From Flavobacterium buctense (lineage in GTDB: Bacteria > Bacteroidota > Bacteroidia > Flavobacteriales > Flavobacteriaceae), in assembly GCF_014486695.1 (NCBI RefSeq), contig NZ_JACTAB010000002.1, positions 62,001-126,000 on the forward strand: DNA of 64,000 bases, in the 5' to 3' direction. Within the stretch, counting starts at the first letter, position 1. Each line of letters begins with the position of its first letter. This document shows, one piece after another, positions 32,956-43,106 of this stretch. Made by a program: the position numbers and the translations under genes. A model generated the notes under the pieces. That model did no database searches and was not told the DNA's origin. It saw only the letters and a program-made list of their open reading frames with translations.

Positions 32956-33838
32956 TCCTGTTTTGTTGAAGGAAACTGTCGATGGCTTGAATATCAAACC
33001 GGATGGGATTTATGTAGATGTGACTTTTGGCGGTGGCGGACATTCAAAAGAGATTTTGAGCCGATTAGGACCAAACGGAAGATTGTTCGGATTTGACCAA
33101 GATGAAGATGCTTTAGGCAATGCGTTACCCGATGAAAGATTCACTTTAATTCATGAGAATTTCAGGTATATCAAACGTTTTTTGAGATTTCACGGAGTAA
33201 AAAGTGTGGACGGGATTTTAGCCGATTTAGGGGTTTCATCTCACCAATTTGACGTTCCGGAAAGAGGTTTTTCTACTCGCTTTGATGCCGATTTGGATAT
33301 GAGAATGAGTAAAAGAAACGAACTCGATGCACACAAAGTGATTAACGAGTACGATGATGCCAATTTGAAAAGAGTGTTTTTGGATTATGGTGAATTAAAA
33401 GCCGCGCCGGCAATAGCAAGAACAATTATTGAAGCCAGAGAATACAAAACAATCAATACGACTGACGAATTGAAAATGGTTTTGGCCAAATTTTTACCCG
33501 ATCAGTTTAAAAATAAAATTTTGGCACAAATCTATCAAGCGATTCGAATTGAAGTCAACCAAGAAATGGAAGTGCTCAAAGAATTTTTGGAACAATCGCT
33601 TGAAATATTGAAACCCGAAGGCAGATTAAGCGTGATTTCTTACCACTCTTTAGAAGATAGACTGGTAAAGCGTTTCATGAAAAACGGATTATTTGAAGGC
33701 GAACCGGAACGCGATTTTTTCGGAAATTTTTCTGTGCCGTTTAAGTTAGTTGGAAAACTAATCGTTCCTGATGATGCTGAAATTAAAATCAATAATAGAG
33801 CGAGAAGTGCCAAATTAAGAATAGCAGAAAAACGATGA
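32930..33838 (+). CDS. rsmH: 16S rRNA (cytosine1402-N4)-methyltransferase
   Basis: The protein (about 302 residues) methylates C1402 of 16S rRNA. The SAM site is YVDVTFGGGGHSKEIL, with GFDQDEDAL and GILADLGVSSHQFD; RLSVISYHSLEDRLVKRFM and the ending RARSAKLRIAEKR are family signatures. Several in-frame ATGs at the start (32930, 32933, 32936, 32942) make the exact start uncertain; a GGAG precedes the last one. It overlaps mraZ and is overlapped by ftsL (ATGA), so translation is coupled. Confidence 0.95.
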   Translation: MMMEMEYHNPVLLKETVDGLNIKPDGIYVDVTFGGGGHSKEILSRLGPNGRLFGFDQDEDALGNALPDERFTLIHENFRYIKRFLRFHGVKSVDGILADLGVSSHQFDVPERGFSTRFDADLDMRMSKRNELDAHKVINEYDDANLKRVFLDYGELKAAPAIARTIIEAREYKTINTTDELKMVLAKFLPDQFKNKILAQIYQAIRIEVNQEMEVLKEFLEQSLEILKPEGRLSVISYHSLEDRLVKRFMKNGLFEGEPERDFFGNFSVPFKLVGKLIVPDDAEIKINNRARSAKLRIAEKR

Positions 33839-34182
33839 AAAAAGGAGTTTACAGCATATTAAAAGCTCGATTCTTAGTCAATGAAGACGCTACCAAAAAT
33901 TGGCGATTCATAGTATTTCTGATAGTACTTGCTATTTTGATGATTGCCAACGAACACCGTTACGATCAAAAGATTTTCAGAATAGCCGAGTTGACCAACG
34001 AAGTAAAAGAATTGCGTTCTGAATTTGTAGACAAACGCTCCGAATTAATGAAATTAAAAATGGAATCGACCGTTTCCGAAAGAATGAAAGAGAGAAATAT
34101 TTTTCCTTCGTCGGTTCCACCACAAAAAATAAAAATTAAAAAACCGGTCGAAAAAACTTTTTTCCAAAAATTATGGCAGTAG
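33835..34182 (+). CDS. ftsL: FtsL-like cell division protein
   Basis: The 115-residue protein has a cytosolic stretch, one membrane helix (FIVFLIVLAILMIAN) and a periplasmic coiled coil (IFRIAELTNEVKELRSEFVDKRSELMKLKME), the layout of FtsL, which links FtsQ and FtsB/FtsI at the septum. Sequence similarity to E. coli FtsL is not expected; position between rsmH and ftsI supports it. It overlaps rsmH by four bases (ATGA) and ftsI by ten. Confidence 0.85.
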   Translation: MKKGVYSILKARFLVNEDATKNWRFIVFLIVLAILMIANEHRYDQKIFRIAELTNEVKELRSEFVDKRSELMKLKMESTVSERMKERNIFPSSVPPQKIKIKKPVEKTFFQKLWQ

Positions 34183-36182
34183 AAGATAAACATATCTCTT
34201 ATCGAATCTACCTAGTAGCTTTCTGTCTCTTTTTGATGGCTTTGGCTATTACTTTCAAACTCACTAAAATTCAGTGGGTTGAAGGTGACCATTACCGAAA
34301 ATTAGCCAAAGAAAGAACGGTGAAGAACTTTGTGATTCCTGCCAATAAAGGAAATATTTATTCCGCTGACGGTAGTTTGCTCGCCACTTCTATTCCCAAT
34401 TACAACATCCGTTTTGATGCTGTAGCGCCAAAAGGAGAAAATTTCGAGGAAAATGTTAGACCATTAGCCGATTCTTTGTCGAAAATGTTAGGCAAACCAA
34501 GTTCTTTTTATCATTCGCAATTGAGAATGGCGAGAGCCAACAAAAACAGGTATTTATTAGTAGCTCGAGATCTGAGTTATACCCAATACATGAAAATTAA
34601 AAGTTTCCCATTGTTCAATTTAGGTGCCAATAAGGGCGGAATGATTACCGAACAAGAAACCGTTCGCGAACATCCAATAGGGAAAATTGCCGAGAGAACC
34701 ATTGGCTACGAAAGAATTACACCGGAAGGAAAACCTGACGGCAAAGGAATTGAATGGTCATTCAGAAAATATTTAAACGGAAAAGACGGTAAAGTTTTAA
34801 AACAAAAAATCGCTAAAGGTCAATGGAAACCAATCCGTGATGTAAACGAAGTTGATCCGCAAGATGGTTATGATGTGATTTCTACTATTGATGTTTATAT
34901 CCAAGATATTGCGCATCATGCTTTGTTAAAACAATTACAAGAGTTCAAAGCAGAACACGGTTGCGTAATTGTAATGGAAACCAAAACCGGAAAAATCAGA
35001 GCAATCTCCAATTTAGGGAAACTAAAAGAAAGCGATTCAACTTATTTCGAAACCACCAATTACGCTATTGCGGAATCTCATGAACCCGGTTCTACATTCA
35101 AACTAGTTGATATGATTGCACTGTTAGATGACGGAAAAGTAGATACCAGTAAAGTTTACGACAGTCGAGGCGGAATTGTAGAATACAGAGGTAAAAAAGT
35201 ACGCGATTCTCACGAAGGTGGTTACGGAAAAATTTCATTAGGAAGAGGTTTTGAAGTGTCTTCCAACACCGTTTTGGTACAAGCGGTTTATGAAAATTAT
35301 AAAAACAACCCAAAAGAATTCGTAGACAGAATCGACAGAATGGGTTTAAACAAACCATTAGGATTGCCTTTTCAAGGAGAAGGCAAACCTTATATTCCGC
35401 AACCCGGTGACAAACATTGGAGTGCTATTTCTTTGCCATGGATGGCTTTTGGATACGGGGTTTCCGTTACGCCGCTACAGACTTTGACCTTATATAATGC
35501 AGTAGCGAATAACGGTGAAATGGTAAAACCACAATTCGTTTCCGAAATCAAAGAATGGAACAAAACCATCAAAAAATACAACAAAGAAGTCATCAATCCG
35601 AAAATCTGTTCCGATGAAACCGTTAAGAAACTAAAAGCGGTTTTAGAAAATGTTGTTAAAAGAGGAACGGGTTCTAAATTGTATTCCAAAGATTTCTCGA
35701 TGGCCGGAAAAACCGGAACAGCACAAGCCAATTATGGTAAAAACGGTGGAAGCGAAAAGCATTATATCTCTTCTTTCGTGGGTTTTTTCCCAGCCGAAAA
35801 CCCTAAATATTCTTGTATCGTTGTGGTACATAAGCCCAATACTTCAGGTAATAATTATTACGGTGCTGATGTGGCCGGACCGGTTTTCAAACGCGTCGCT
35901 CAAAAGATTTTTACGGATGCACCATCTACCAACGAGATCAAAAATTTGAACAAAAAAATTGCCAAGCAAGAGAAAGCATACAAAGTATACGAAGACAAAT
36001 CGAATGCAGACGGAAAAACAATTCCCAATGTAAAAGGCATGAGCGGTATGGACGCCGTAGCGCTTTTGGAAAACATGAAAGTGAAAGTAAAAGTAATTGG
36101 GTTTGGAAAGGTAAAAAGACAATCCATTCAACCCGGTTCAGCTTTAAGTAAAAATCAAATCATCATACTCGAATTATCGTGA
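34173..36182 (+). CDS. ftsI: Septal peptidoglycan transpeptidase (class B PBP, FtsI) with PASTA domain
   Basis: The 669-residue protein has an N-terminal membrane helix (LVAFCLFLMALAITFKL), a dimerisation domain and the transpeptidase domain. The catalytic serine is in SHEPGSTFKLVDM (S307, K310), SSN is in FEVSSNTVL and the KTG motif is AGKTGTAQAN (K513). A PASTA domain at about 610-669 (IPNVKGMSGMDAVALLENM..) is unlike E. coli FtsI and typical of Bacteroidota. It crosslinks septal peptidoglycan with FtsW. It overlaps ftsL by ten bases and murE by four (GTGA). Confidence 0.95.
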   Translation: MAVEDKHISYRIYLVAFCLFLMALAITFKLTKIQWVEGDHYRKLAKERTVKNFVIPANKGNIYSADGSLLATSIPNYNIRFDAVAPKGENFEENVRPLADSLSKMLGKPSSFYHSQLRMARANKNRYLLVARDLSYTQYMKIKSFPLFNLGANKGGMITEQETVREHPIGKIAERTIGYERITPEGKPDGKGIEWSFRKYLNGKDGKVLKQKIAKGQWKPIRDVNEVDPQDGYDVISTIDVYIQDIAHHALLKQLQEFKAEHGCVIVMETKTGKIRAISNLGKLKESDSTYFETTNYAIAESHEPGSTFKLVDMIALLDDGKVDTSKVYDSRGGIVEYRGKKVRDSHEGGYGKISLGRGFEVSSNTVLVQAVYENYKNNPKEFVDRIDRMGLNKPLGLPFQGEGKPYIPQPGDKHWSAISLPWMAFGYGVSVTPLQTLTLYNAVANNGEMVKPQFVSEIKEWNKTIKKYNKEVINPKICSDETVKKLKAVLENVVKRGTGSKLYSKDFSMAGKTGTAQANYGKNGGSEKHYISSFVGFFPAENPKYSCIVVVHKPNTSGNNYYGADVAGPVFKRVAQKIFTDAPSTNEIKNLNKKIAKQEKAYKVYEDKSNADGKTIPNVKGMSGMDAVALLENMKVKVKVIGFGKVKRQSIQPGSALSKNQIIILELS

Positions 36183-37642
36183 TTATTTTAAAAGACATAT
36201 TATACAAAGTCGCTATCGAAGTCGTAAAAGGTTCGACCGAAATGACTATTGGAAAAATCGAATTCGACTCCCGAAAAGTTCAGGAGAATGATGTTTTTGT
36301 GGCGATTCGCGGCAGTGTTTCTAATGGGCATGACTTTATCGAAAAAGCGATAAATCTTGGCGCAACCGTTATCGTTTGTGATACTTTGCCTGAGGTTATT
36401 GTGACCGGCGTGACTTACATACAAGTAAAAGACACCAATTCCGCTTTGGCCTTTTTGGCTTCTAATTATTATGGTAATCCGTCTCAAAATTTAAAATTAG
36501 TCGGAATCACCGGAACGAATGGCAAAACCACTATTGCTTCACTTTTGTTCCAATTATTCAAAAAAGCAGGCTACAAAGTTGGTTTGTTATCCACCGTAAA
36601 AATTATGGTGGATGATACCGAATTCAAAGCCACGCACACAACTCCGGATTCTCTGACCATCAATTATTATTTGGCAGAAATGAATGCAGTTGGCGTGGAA
36701 TATTGTTTTATGGAAGTGAGCTCGCACGGGATTCACCAAAAACGTACCGAAGGGTTACACTTTACCGGTGGTGTTTTCACCAATTTGTCACACGACCATT
36801 TAGATTATCATCCAACTTTCGCCGAATACAGAGATGTAAAAAAATCATTTTTTGACCATTTGCCAAAAACGGCTTTTGCCTTGACCAATATCGATGATAA
36901 AAACGGATTGGTAATGTTGCAAAACACTTTTGCCCGAAAACTGACCTATGCGCTAAAATCTTATGCCGATTATAAAGCGCAAATCTTAGAAAACCAATTG
37001 TCTGGATTGTTGTTAAAAATCAATGAAAATGAGGTTTGGGTTAGACTAATCGGAACTTTCAATGCCTATAATTTATTGGCGATTTTCGGAACTGCAGTTG
37101 AATTAGGTTTAGATAAATTAGAAGTGTTGCGTTTGCTTTCTGAATTAGAAAGTGTTTCGGGTCGATTCCAATTTATCGTTTCCAGCCAAAAAATCACAGC
37201 AATCGTTGATTATGCACACACACCGGACGCTTTGGAAAATGTGTTGAGTACCATTAATGATATTCGCACCAATAACGAAAAACTAATCACCGTTGTTGGT
37301 TGTGGCGGTGACAGAGATAAAGCCAAAAGACCAATCATGGCCAACATTGCAACCACAATGAGCAACCAGGTTATAATCACGTCTGACAATCCAAGAACCG
37401 AAGATCCTATTGACATAATAGCCGATATGGAAAAAGGCGTTGAGCCACAAAATCACAAAAAAACCTTGTCGATTGTCGATAGAAAACAAGCCATTAAAAC
37501 CGCTTGTCAATTGGCAAGCCCAAATGACATCATCCTAATTGCCGGAAAAGGACACGAAACCTATCAGGAAATTCAAGGTGTTCGCCATGATTTTGACGAT
37601 ATGAAAATTGTAAAAGAACTATTAGAACAGCTAAACAAATAA
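36179..37642 (+). CDS. murE: UDP-MurNAc-L-Ala-D-Glu:meso-diaminopimelate ligase
   Basis: The 487-residue ligase adds meso-DAP to the peptidoglycan precursor in the cytosol. The ATP site is [15 protein letters not shown]. The DNPRTEDP motif near residue 402 is the DAP-specific signature (DNPR), so the wall contains DAP rather than lysine. The central domain has [11 protein letters not shown] and [10 protein letters not shown]. It starts at GTG (36179), which overlaps the ftsI stop. Confidence 0.96.
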   Translation: MIILKDILYKVAIEVVKGSTEMTIGKIEFDSRKVQENDVFVAIRGSVSNGHDFIEKAINLGATVIVCDTLPEVIVTGVTYIQVKDTNSALAFLASNYYGNPSQNLKLVGITGTNGKTTIASLLFQLFKKAGYKVGLLSTVKIMVDDTEFKATHTTPDSLTINYYLAEMNAVGVEYCFMEVSSHGIHQKRTEGLHFTGGVFTNLSHDHLDYHPTFAEYRDVKKSFFDHLPKTAFALTNIDDKNGLVMLQNTFARKLTYALKSYADYKAQILENQLSGLLLKINENEVWVRLIGTFNAYNLLAIFGTAVELGLDKLEVLRLLSELESVSGRFQFIVSSQKITAIVDYAHTPDALENVLSTINDIRTNNEKLITVVGCGGDRDKAKRPIMANIATTMSNQVIITSDNPRTEDPIDIIADMEKGVEPQNHKKTLSIVDRKQAIKTACQLASPNDIILIAGKGHETYQEIQGVRHDFDDMKIVKELLEQLNK

Positions 37643-37646
37643 ACCT

Positions 37647-38867
37647 ATGTTATATTATTTATTTGAATACCTCGACAAAACCATGGATGTTCCGGGAACC
37701 GGAGTTTTCCAATACATTACTTTTCGTTCGGCTTTAGCACTAATTCTTTCCTTGATGATTTCAACCATTTACGGTAAAAAAATCATCAACTTTTTGAGAA
37801 ACCAACAAGTAGGGGAAACGGTTAGAGAATTGGGATTACAAGGGCAAAATGAAAAAGCGGGAACACCAACGATGGGTGGATTAATCATCATTATCGCTAC
37901 ATTGATTCCGGTAATTCTTTTGACGAAGTTGAATAATATCTACATCATCCTTTTAATAGTAACCACACTTTGGATGGGAACTATCGGATTCATTGATGAT
38001 TACATCAAAATTTTCAAAAAAGACAAACAAGGGTTAAAAGGGATTTTCAAAGTAATCGGGCAAGTAGGTTTAGGATTAATCGTAGGTTCGGTTTTGTATT
38101 TTCATCCGGGCGTAACCGTTAGAGAAAAAGCCGTAACTACTGTAAACCAAACAGAAAACGTAATTTCTCAAACACCTATTGAGCACAAATCAACAACGAC
38201 AACTATTCCTTTCACCAAAAACAATGAGTTGGATTATGCCAAATTCATTGAATGGACAGGTGAAGGTTATGAAAACTGGGCATGGTTAATCTTTATTCCA
38301 ATCGTAATTTTTATCATCACTGCAGTTTCCAATGGAGCCAATTTAACCGATGGTATCGATGGATTAGCCGCCGGAACTTCAGCCATTTCGGTACTCGCAT
38401 TGGGAATTTTCACTTTCGTTTCGGGTAACGTGATTCTTTCAGGCTATTTAAATATTATGTACATCCCAAATTCTGGTGAAATGACGGTTTTCATTTCGGC
38501 ATTCGTCGGAGCTTTAATCGGATTCCTTTGGTACAATTCTTTCCCGGCATCAGTATTTATGGGTGATACAGGAAGTTTAACTATTGGCGGAATTATAGCG
38601 GTTTTGGCAATTTCGGTTCGCAAAGAAATGTTGTTACCGGTTTTGTGCGCCATTTTCTTTGCCGAAAACTTATCCGTTATCATGCAGGTTTCCTATTTCA
38701 AATACACCAAAAAACGCTTTGGCGAAGGCAAACGAATTTTCCTCATGTCGCCATTGCACCATCATTACCAAAAGAAGGGTTATCACGAAAGTAAAATTGT
38801 AACCCGTTTTTGGATTGTTGCTATACTATTAGCCATCGTTTCTATAGTGACTTTAAAATTGAGATAA
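37647..38867 (+). CDS. mraY: Phospho-MurNAc-pentapeptide transferase (lipid I synthase)
   Basis: The 406-residue integral membrane enzyme attaches the MurNAc-pentapeptide to undecaprenyl phosphate. Motifs are [59 protein letters not shown] and [13 protein letters not shown], with ten membrane segments. The cytoplasmic loop near residues 155-205 ([19 protein letters not shown]) is longer than in E. coli (360 aa total), as in other Bacteroidota. Starts four bases after murE. Confidence 0.97.
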   Translation: MLYYLFEYLDKTMDVPGTGVFQYITFRSALALILSLMISTIYGKKIINFLRNQQVGETVRELGLQGQNEKAGTPTMGGLIIIIATLIPVILLTKLNNIYIILLIVTTLWMGTIGFIDDYIKIFKKDKQGLKGIFKVIGQVGLGLIVGSVLYFHPGVTVREKAVTTVNQTENVISQTPIEHKSTTTTIPFTKNNELDYAKFIEWTGEGYENWAWLIFIPIVIFIITAVSNGANLTDGIDGLAAGTSAISVLALGIFTFVSGNVILSGYLNIMYIPNSGEMTVFISAFVGALIGFLWYNSFPASVFMGDTGSLTIGGIIAVLAISVRKEMLLPVLCAIFFAENLSVIMQVSYFKYTKKRFGEGKRIFLMSPLHHHYQKKGYHESKIVTRFWIVAILLAIVSIVTLKLR

Positions 38868-40201
38868 TGCAAAGATTGGTTGTACTTGGCGGAGGAGAAA
38901 GTGGGGTTGGAACCGCCATTTTAGGAAAGAAAGAAGGATACGATGTTTTTGTATCCGATATGGGGAAAATAAAAGAAAATTACAGAGACGTTCTGAATAA
39001 ATATGAAATTAAATGGGAAGACGAAAAGCATACAGAGGAATTAATCCTCAATGCCGATGTAGTCATGAAAAGTCCCGGAATTCCTGAGAAAGCGCCATTG
39101 GTAAAAAAACTATTGGAAAAAGGAATTTCAGTCATTTCCGAAATAGAATTTGCTTATCCGTTTACCGACGCCAAAACCATCGGAATCACCGGAAGTAACG
39201 GTAAAACAACCACAACAATGTTGACTTACCATTTACTGAAAGAAGGCGGATTGAATGTAGGATTGGGTGGCAATATCGGCAAGAGTTTTGCCTGGCAAGT
39301 AGCCGAAGAAAACTACGATTGCTATGTGTTGGAATTGAGTAGTTTTCAATTGGACGGAATAATAAATTACAAGCCCGACATAGCAATCCTAACCAACATC
39401 AGTCCGGATCATTTGGACCGATATGAGTACAAATATGAAAATTACATTGCGTCAAAATTTAGAATAACCATGAACCAAACTGAGGATGATTTTTTCATCT
39501 ACGACGCTGATGACGAAGCGATTTCAGAATGGTTACAGAATAACAAAACAAAAGCACAATTAATTCCATTTTCACTATTACAAACTTTTGAAAACGGAGC
39601 CTTTATAAAAAACGATACTATGGACATCATCATCAACAACGAGGAATTTGAAATGAAAACAGCGGACATTTCTTTGGAAGGAAAACACAACATGAAAAAC
39701 GCTATGGCTGCCACTTCTGTCGCCCAATTGATGAAAATCAGAAAGCAAACCATTCGCGAGAGTTTGTCCAATTTCCAAGGCGTAGAACACCGTTTGGAAA
39801 AAGTACTCAAAATTCAAAATGTGCAGTACATCAACGATAGCAAAGCGACCAATGTAAACGCGACTTTCTTCGCTTTAGACAGCATGACGGTTCCAACGGT
39901 TTGGATTGTCGGTGGGGTTGACAAAGGAAACGATTATAGCGAGCTGATGCCTTTAGTTCGTGAAAAAGTAAAAGCAATTATATGCCTTGGTTTAGATAAC
40001 AAAAAAATCATCGACGCGTTCAGTGATGTAGTCGATATGATGGTAGAAGTAGATAATATGCGTGATGCGGTAAATACAGCCAAACATCTAACCGAAAAAG
40101 GCGACGCTGTTTTATTATCTCCGGCTTGCGCGAGTTTTGATTTGTTCCAAAACTACGAAGACAGAGGAAATCAGTTTAAAGTAGCCGTACAGAATTTATA
40201 A
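38867..40201 (+). CDS. murD: UDP-N-acetylmuramoyl-L-alanine:D-glutamate ligase
   Basis: The 444-residue ligase adds D-Glu. The ATP-binding loop is GITGSNGKTTTTML; ELSSFQLDGI, NISPDHLDRYEYKYENYI, FQGVEHRLEKV, INDSKATNVNATFFAL and LLSPACASFDLFQNYEDRGNQF are family signatures. The N-terminal nucleotide domain is QRLVVLGGGESGVG. The ATG at 38867 shares its A with the mraY stop. An earlier ATG in mraY would add 19 odd residues and is rejected. After murD the operon is interrupted by an IVP-type gene. Confidence 0.96.
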   Translation: MQRLVVLGGGESGVGTAILGKKEGYDVFVSDMGKIKENYRDVLNKYEIKWEDEKHTEELILNADVVMKSPGIPEKAPLVKKLLEKGISVISEIEFAYPFTDAKTIGITGSNGKTTTTMLTYHLLKEGGLNVGLGGNIGKSFAWQVAEENYDCYVLELSSFQLDGIINYKPDIAILTNISPDHLDRYEYKYENYIASKFRITMNQTEDDFFIYDADDEAISEWLQNNKTKAQLIPFSLLQTFENGAFIKNDTMDIIINNEEFEMKTADISLEGKHNMKNAMAATSVAQLMKIRKQTIRESLSNFQGVEHRLEKVLKIQNVQYINDSKATNVNATFFALDSMTVPTVWIVGGVDKGNDYSELMPLVREKVKAIICLGLDNKKIIDAFSDVVDMMVEVDNMRDAVNTAKHLTEKGDAVLLSPACASFDLFQNYEDRGNQFKVAVQNL

Positions 40202-40210
40202 TATAAAATA

Positions 40211-40611
40211 TTAGATATTAAATATCAAATATGACAAACGATGAGTTAAAAAATAGAACTAAGCAATTCTCTTTACTGATTTTAAATTTAGTCGAGAAAA
40301 TGCCGAATTCAATTTCATCAAGAGTTGTCATTAATCAATTGGCTAAGAGTGCAACTTCTGTTGGAGCAAATTATAGAGCGGTTTGTAGAGCAAGAAGTGA
40401 TAAAGAGTTTGTAGCAAAGTTGAATATTGTTTTAGAAGAAGTTGATGAAGCTCAATTTTGGCTTGAAATTATAACCGAAATGAACTGGATAAGTAAATCA
40501 GAATTAGAATTTTCTCTAAAAGAATCAAGTGAACTAGTGGCAATTTTCGTTTCAACCTTAAAAACAGTAAACAACCGATTGAACAACAAAACATAAATAT
40601 TTAATATCTAA
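40211..40611. repeat. Perfect 15-bp inverted repeats flanking the four-helix-bundle gene
   Basis: TTAGATATTAAATAT (40211-40225) and ATATTTAATATCTAA (40597-40611) are exact reverse complements. They bracket the IVP-type gene within a few bases on each side. Further degenerate copies (TCTAAAATCTAAAATTTAATATTA) follow to 40632, next to the ftsW start. Such ends could be marks of insertion of a small cassette, or hairpins isolating the inserted gene. Confidence 0.7.
40231..40596 (+). CDS. Four-helix-bundle protein of the 23S rRNA intervening-sequence (IVP/S23) family
   Basis: The 121-residue protein shows the family pattern: LKNRTKQFSLLILNLVEKMP, RVVINQLAKSATSVGANYRAVCRARSDKEFVAKLNIVLEEVDEAQFWLEII and a last helix with LVAIFVSTLKTVNNRL. 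Relatives are encoded in 23S rRNA intervening sequences of some bacteria, and the Avd proteins of diversity-generating retroelements share the fold; many stand-alone copies occur in Bacteroidota and their function is unknown. It sits between murD and ftsW, a place where no gene is expected, and is flanked by inverted repeats. No reverse transcriptase is nearby. Confidence 0.88.
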   Translation: MTNDELKNRTKQFSLLILNLVEKMPNSISSRVVINQLAKSATSVGANYRAVCRARSDKEFVAKLNIVLEEVDEAQFWLEIITEMNWISKSELEFSLKESSELVAIFVSTLKTVNNRLNNKT

Positions 40612-40632
40612 AATCTAAAATTTAATATTAAG

Positions 40633-41943
40633 ATGAAAGAACTAATTCACAGCTTAAAAGGAGATAAAGTCATCTGGGCATTCGTGGCCTTGTTGGCGTT
40701 GTTTTCGTTTATGCCGGTGTTTAGTGCGAGTAGTAATTTGGCCTACATGCGCCACGGTTCCGGAAATGCCTTAACGTATTTGTTGAAACACGGTGCGCAA
40801 GTATTTGTTGGATTTTTTATTCTTTACAAAATCCACAAAGTGCCGTATCACTATTTCCGAACGATTTCGCGCTTGTTATTGCCGGTCGTTTGGATATTGT
40901 TGATTTATACTTTGCTTAAAGGAACCATTATCGATGGAGCCAATGCAAGTCGGTGGATCCAAATCCCATTCATCGGAATTACATTCCAAACATCAACTTT
41001 AGCCTCGATTGTTTTGTATGTTTTTGTGGCGCGATATTTATCCAAAAGCCGTGAAACACCCATCACTTTTCAATCGTCTTTATGGGATTTATGGACACCA
41101 GTTTTTATCACGGTAATCCTGATTTTACCGGCAAATTTATCTACCGCAGCATTGATATTCTCCATGGTTTTGATGTTGGCGTTTATCGGGAAATATCCGT
41201 TAAAATATATCGGAATCATCGTCGGTGCCGGAATTATTGGACTAACATTTTTCATCTTAGTAGCCAAAGCGTTTCCGGATGCTTTCCCCAATCGTGTGGA
41301 TACATGGATTAACCGAATAGATAATTTCACCACCGATAAACCCGATGAAGATGATTACCAAATCGAGAAAGCCAAAATCGCCATCGCATCAGGTGGTGTG
41401 TATGGTTTAGGTCCGGGAAAAAGCGTGCAGAAAAACTTCTTGCCGCAATCGTCTTCCGATTTTATTTATGCGATTATTGTTGAAGAATACGGATTGTTCG
41501 GAGGGATTTTGGTTTTGTTTATGTACTTGCTTTTGTTGTTCCGATTTGTAGTCGCTGCACACAAATCTAATTCGCTTTTCGGCAAACTCGTCGTCATAGG
41601 TTTAGGTTTTCCAATTATTTTTCAGGCAATGACCAATATGGCAGTTGCGGTAGAATTATTACCCGTTACCGGACAAACGTTACCCTTGATTAGTTCTGGT
41701 GGAAGTTCCATTTGGATGACTTGTATCGCGCTCGGGATTATTTTAAGTGTGACCAAAAAAGAAGAAGAAATCGCTGAAGAATTAGCCGATAAACAAAAAA
41801 GAGAAGACGCTTTGCAACGAATGATTGACAAACAATTACAAGAAGAGGAAGAAGCAGAAAAAGCAGCATTACTAGCCGAATTGGAAAGCTTTTCTATTGA
41901 AGATAAAGCGAATCCTTTGGAGCCAATTTTAAAAGGAAAATAA
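40633..41943 (+). CDS. ftsW: Septal peptidoglycan glycosyltransferase FtsW (SEDS family)
   Basis: The 436-residue protein has about ten membrane segments and the SEDS motifs GANASRWIQIPFIGITFQTS, a long periplasmic loop with PDEDDYQIEKAKIAIASGGVYGLGPGKSVQKNFLPQSSSDFIYAIIVEEYGLFGG and PVTGQTLPLISSGGSSIW. It polymerises lipid II at the septum with FtsI. A charged coiled-coil tail (EEEIAEELADKQKREDALQRMIDKQLQEEEEAEKAA) of about 55 residues extends into the cytosol, longer than in E. coli. Confidence 0.96.
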   Translation: MKELIHSLKGDKVIWAFVALLALFSFMPVFSASSNLAYMRHGSGNALTYLLKHGAQVFVGFFILYKIHKVPYHYFRTISRLLLPVVWILLIYTLLKGTIIDGANASRWIQIPFIGITFQTSTLASIVLYVFVARYLSKSRETPITFQSSLWDLWTPVFITVILILPANLSTAALIFSMVLMLAFIGKYPLKYIGIIVGAGIIGLTFFILVAKAFPDAFPNRVDTWINRIDNFTTDKPDEDDYQIEKAKIAIASGGVYGLGPGKSVQKNFLPQSSSDFIYAIIVEEYGLFGGILVLFMYLLLLFRFVVAAHKSNSLFGKLVVIGLGFPIIFQAMTNMAVAVELLPVTGQTLPLISSGGSSIWMTCIALGIILSVTKKEEEIAEELADKQKREDALQRMIDKQLQEEEEAEKAALLAELESFSIEDKANPLEPILKGK

Positions 41944-41946
41944 CAA

Positions 41947-43038
41947 ATGAGCAAACTAAAATTCATATTAAGCGGTGGCGGAACTGGCGGACATATTTAT
42001 CCGGCGGTTGCTATTGCCAATGAATTAAAGTCTCGTTTCCCGGAAGCAGAGTTCCTTTTTGTAGGTGCCAAAGACAAAATGGAAATGCAAAAAGTACCGC
42101 AAGCCGGTTACAAAATTGAAGGGCTTTGGATTGCCGGTTTGCAAAGAAAAGTAACATTACAAAATATGATGTTTCCCTTTAAACTCATTAGCAGTTTGTG
42201 GAAATCTCGAAAAATTATAAAAAGTTTCAAACCCGACGTAGTAATCGGAACCGGAGGTTTTGCCAGCGGACCGTTATTGCAAATGGCCAATAGTTTGAAT
42301 ATACCAACCGTCATTCAGGAACAAAATTCCTATCCCGGAATTACCAACAAACTGTTGAGCAAAAAAGCCAATGCGATTTGTGTGGCTTATGAAAATTTAG
42401 AAAGATTTTTTCCAAAAGAAAAAATCGTTTTCACCGGAAATCCCGTGCGTCAGGATTTGCTCGATGTGGCAACTAAAACAGAAGAAGGTAAAGCCTACTT
42501 TAAATTAGATACCAATAAAAAAACCTTGTTGGTTTTAGGCGGAAGTTTGGGTGCCAGAAGAGTAAACCAATTAATCGCGAAAGAACTCGATTTTCTGTTG
42601 GAAAGCGGTGTTCAGGTTTTTTGGCAATGCGGCAAATTGTATTTCGACGATTACCAACATTTCAATGAAAGAGAAAACGTGCAAGTCGTTGCCTTTATTG
42701 ACAGAATGGATTTGATTTATGCCGCAGCCGATTTTGTGATTTCACGAGCCGGAGCTTCATCTGTTTCGGAATTGTGTTTGGTCGGGAAACCAACCATTTT
42801 CATTCCGTCACCCAATGTGGCCGAAGACCATCAAACTAAAAATGCCAAAGCCATAGTAGATAAAAATGGCGCGATTCTTTTAAAAGAAAATGAACTGGAT
42901 GAAAAATTTGAGACCACGTTTTCAGATTTGATTTCAAATGAAGAATTACAGAAAGATTTGAGCCAAAACATTAAAAAATTGGCCAAACCCAACGCCACAA
43001 AAGATATAGTAGAAGAAATAATAAAACTGATAAAATAG
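41947..43038 (+). CDS. murG: UDP-GlcNAc:lipid I N-acetylglucosaminyltransferase
   Basis: The 363-residue membrane-associated GT28 enzyme makes lipid II. The glycine loops are [21 protein letters not shown] and [13 protein letters not shown]; the UDP-GlcNAc site is in [38 protein letters not shown]. It follows ftsW by three bases. Confidence 0.97.
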   Translation: MSKLKFILSGGGTGGHIYPAVAIANELKSRFPEAEFLFVGAKDKMEMQKVPQAGYKIEGLWIAGLQRKVTLQNMMFPFKLISSLWKSRKIIKSFKPDVVIGTGGFASGPLLQMANSLNIPTVIQEQNSYPGITNKLLSKKANAICVAYENLERFFPKEKIVFTGNPVRQDLLDVATKTEEGKAYFKLDTNKKTLLVLGGSLGARRVNQLIAKELDFLLESGVQVFWQCGKLYFDDYQHFNERENVQVVAFIDRMDLIYAAADFVISRAGASSVSELCLVGKPTIFIPSPNVAEDHQTKNAKAIVDKNGAILLKENELDEKFETTFSDLISNEELQKDLSQNIKKLAKPNATKDIVEEIIKLIK

Positions 43039-43044
43039 CAATAA

Positions 43045-43106
43045 CAATGTCAATAGCAATCATCAATATTGAATTTTGACATTGAATTTTGAAATTGAAA
43101 TTTAAA
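43045..43106. repeat. Self-complementary intergenic word repeat between murG and murC
   Basis: CAATGTCAA (43045-43053) pairs with TTGACATTG (43076-43084). The spacer consists of CAAT, ATTG and GAAATT words and ends in GAAATTGAAATTTAAA, also seen in nearly the same form at 24506-24531. Confidence 0.65.

Noticed and set aside
40202-40632. Diversity-generating retroelement
   Set aside because: The four-helix-bundle gene resembles Avd in fold family, but there is no reverse transcriptase, template repeat or variable repeat nearby.
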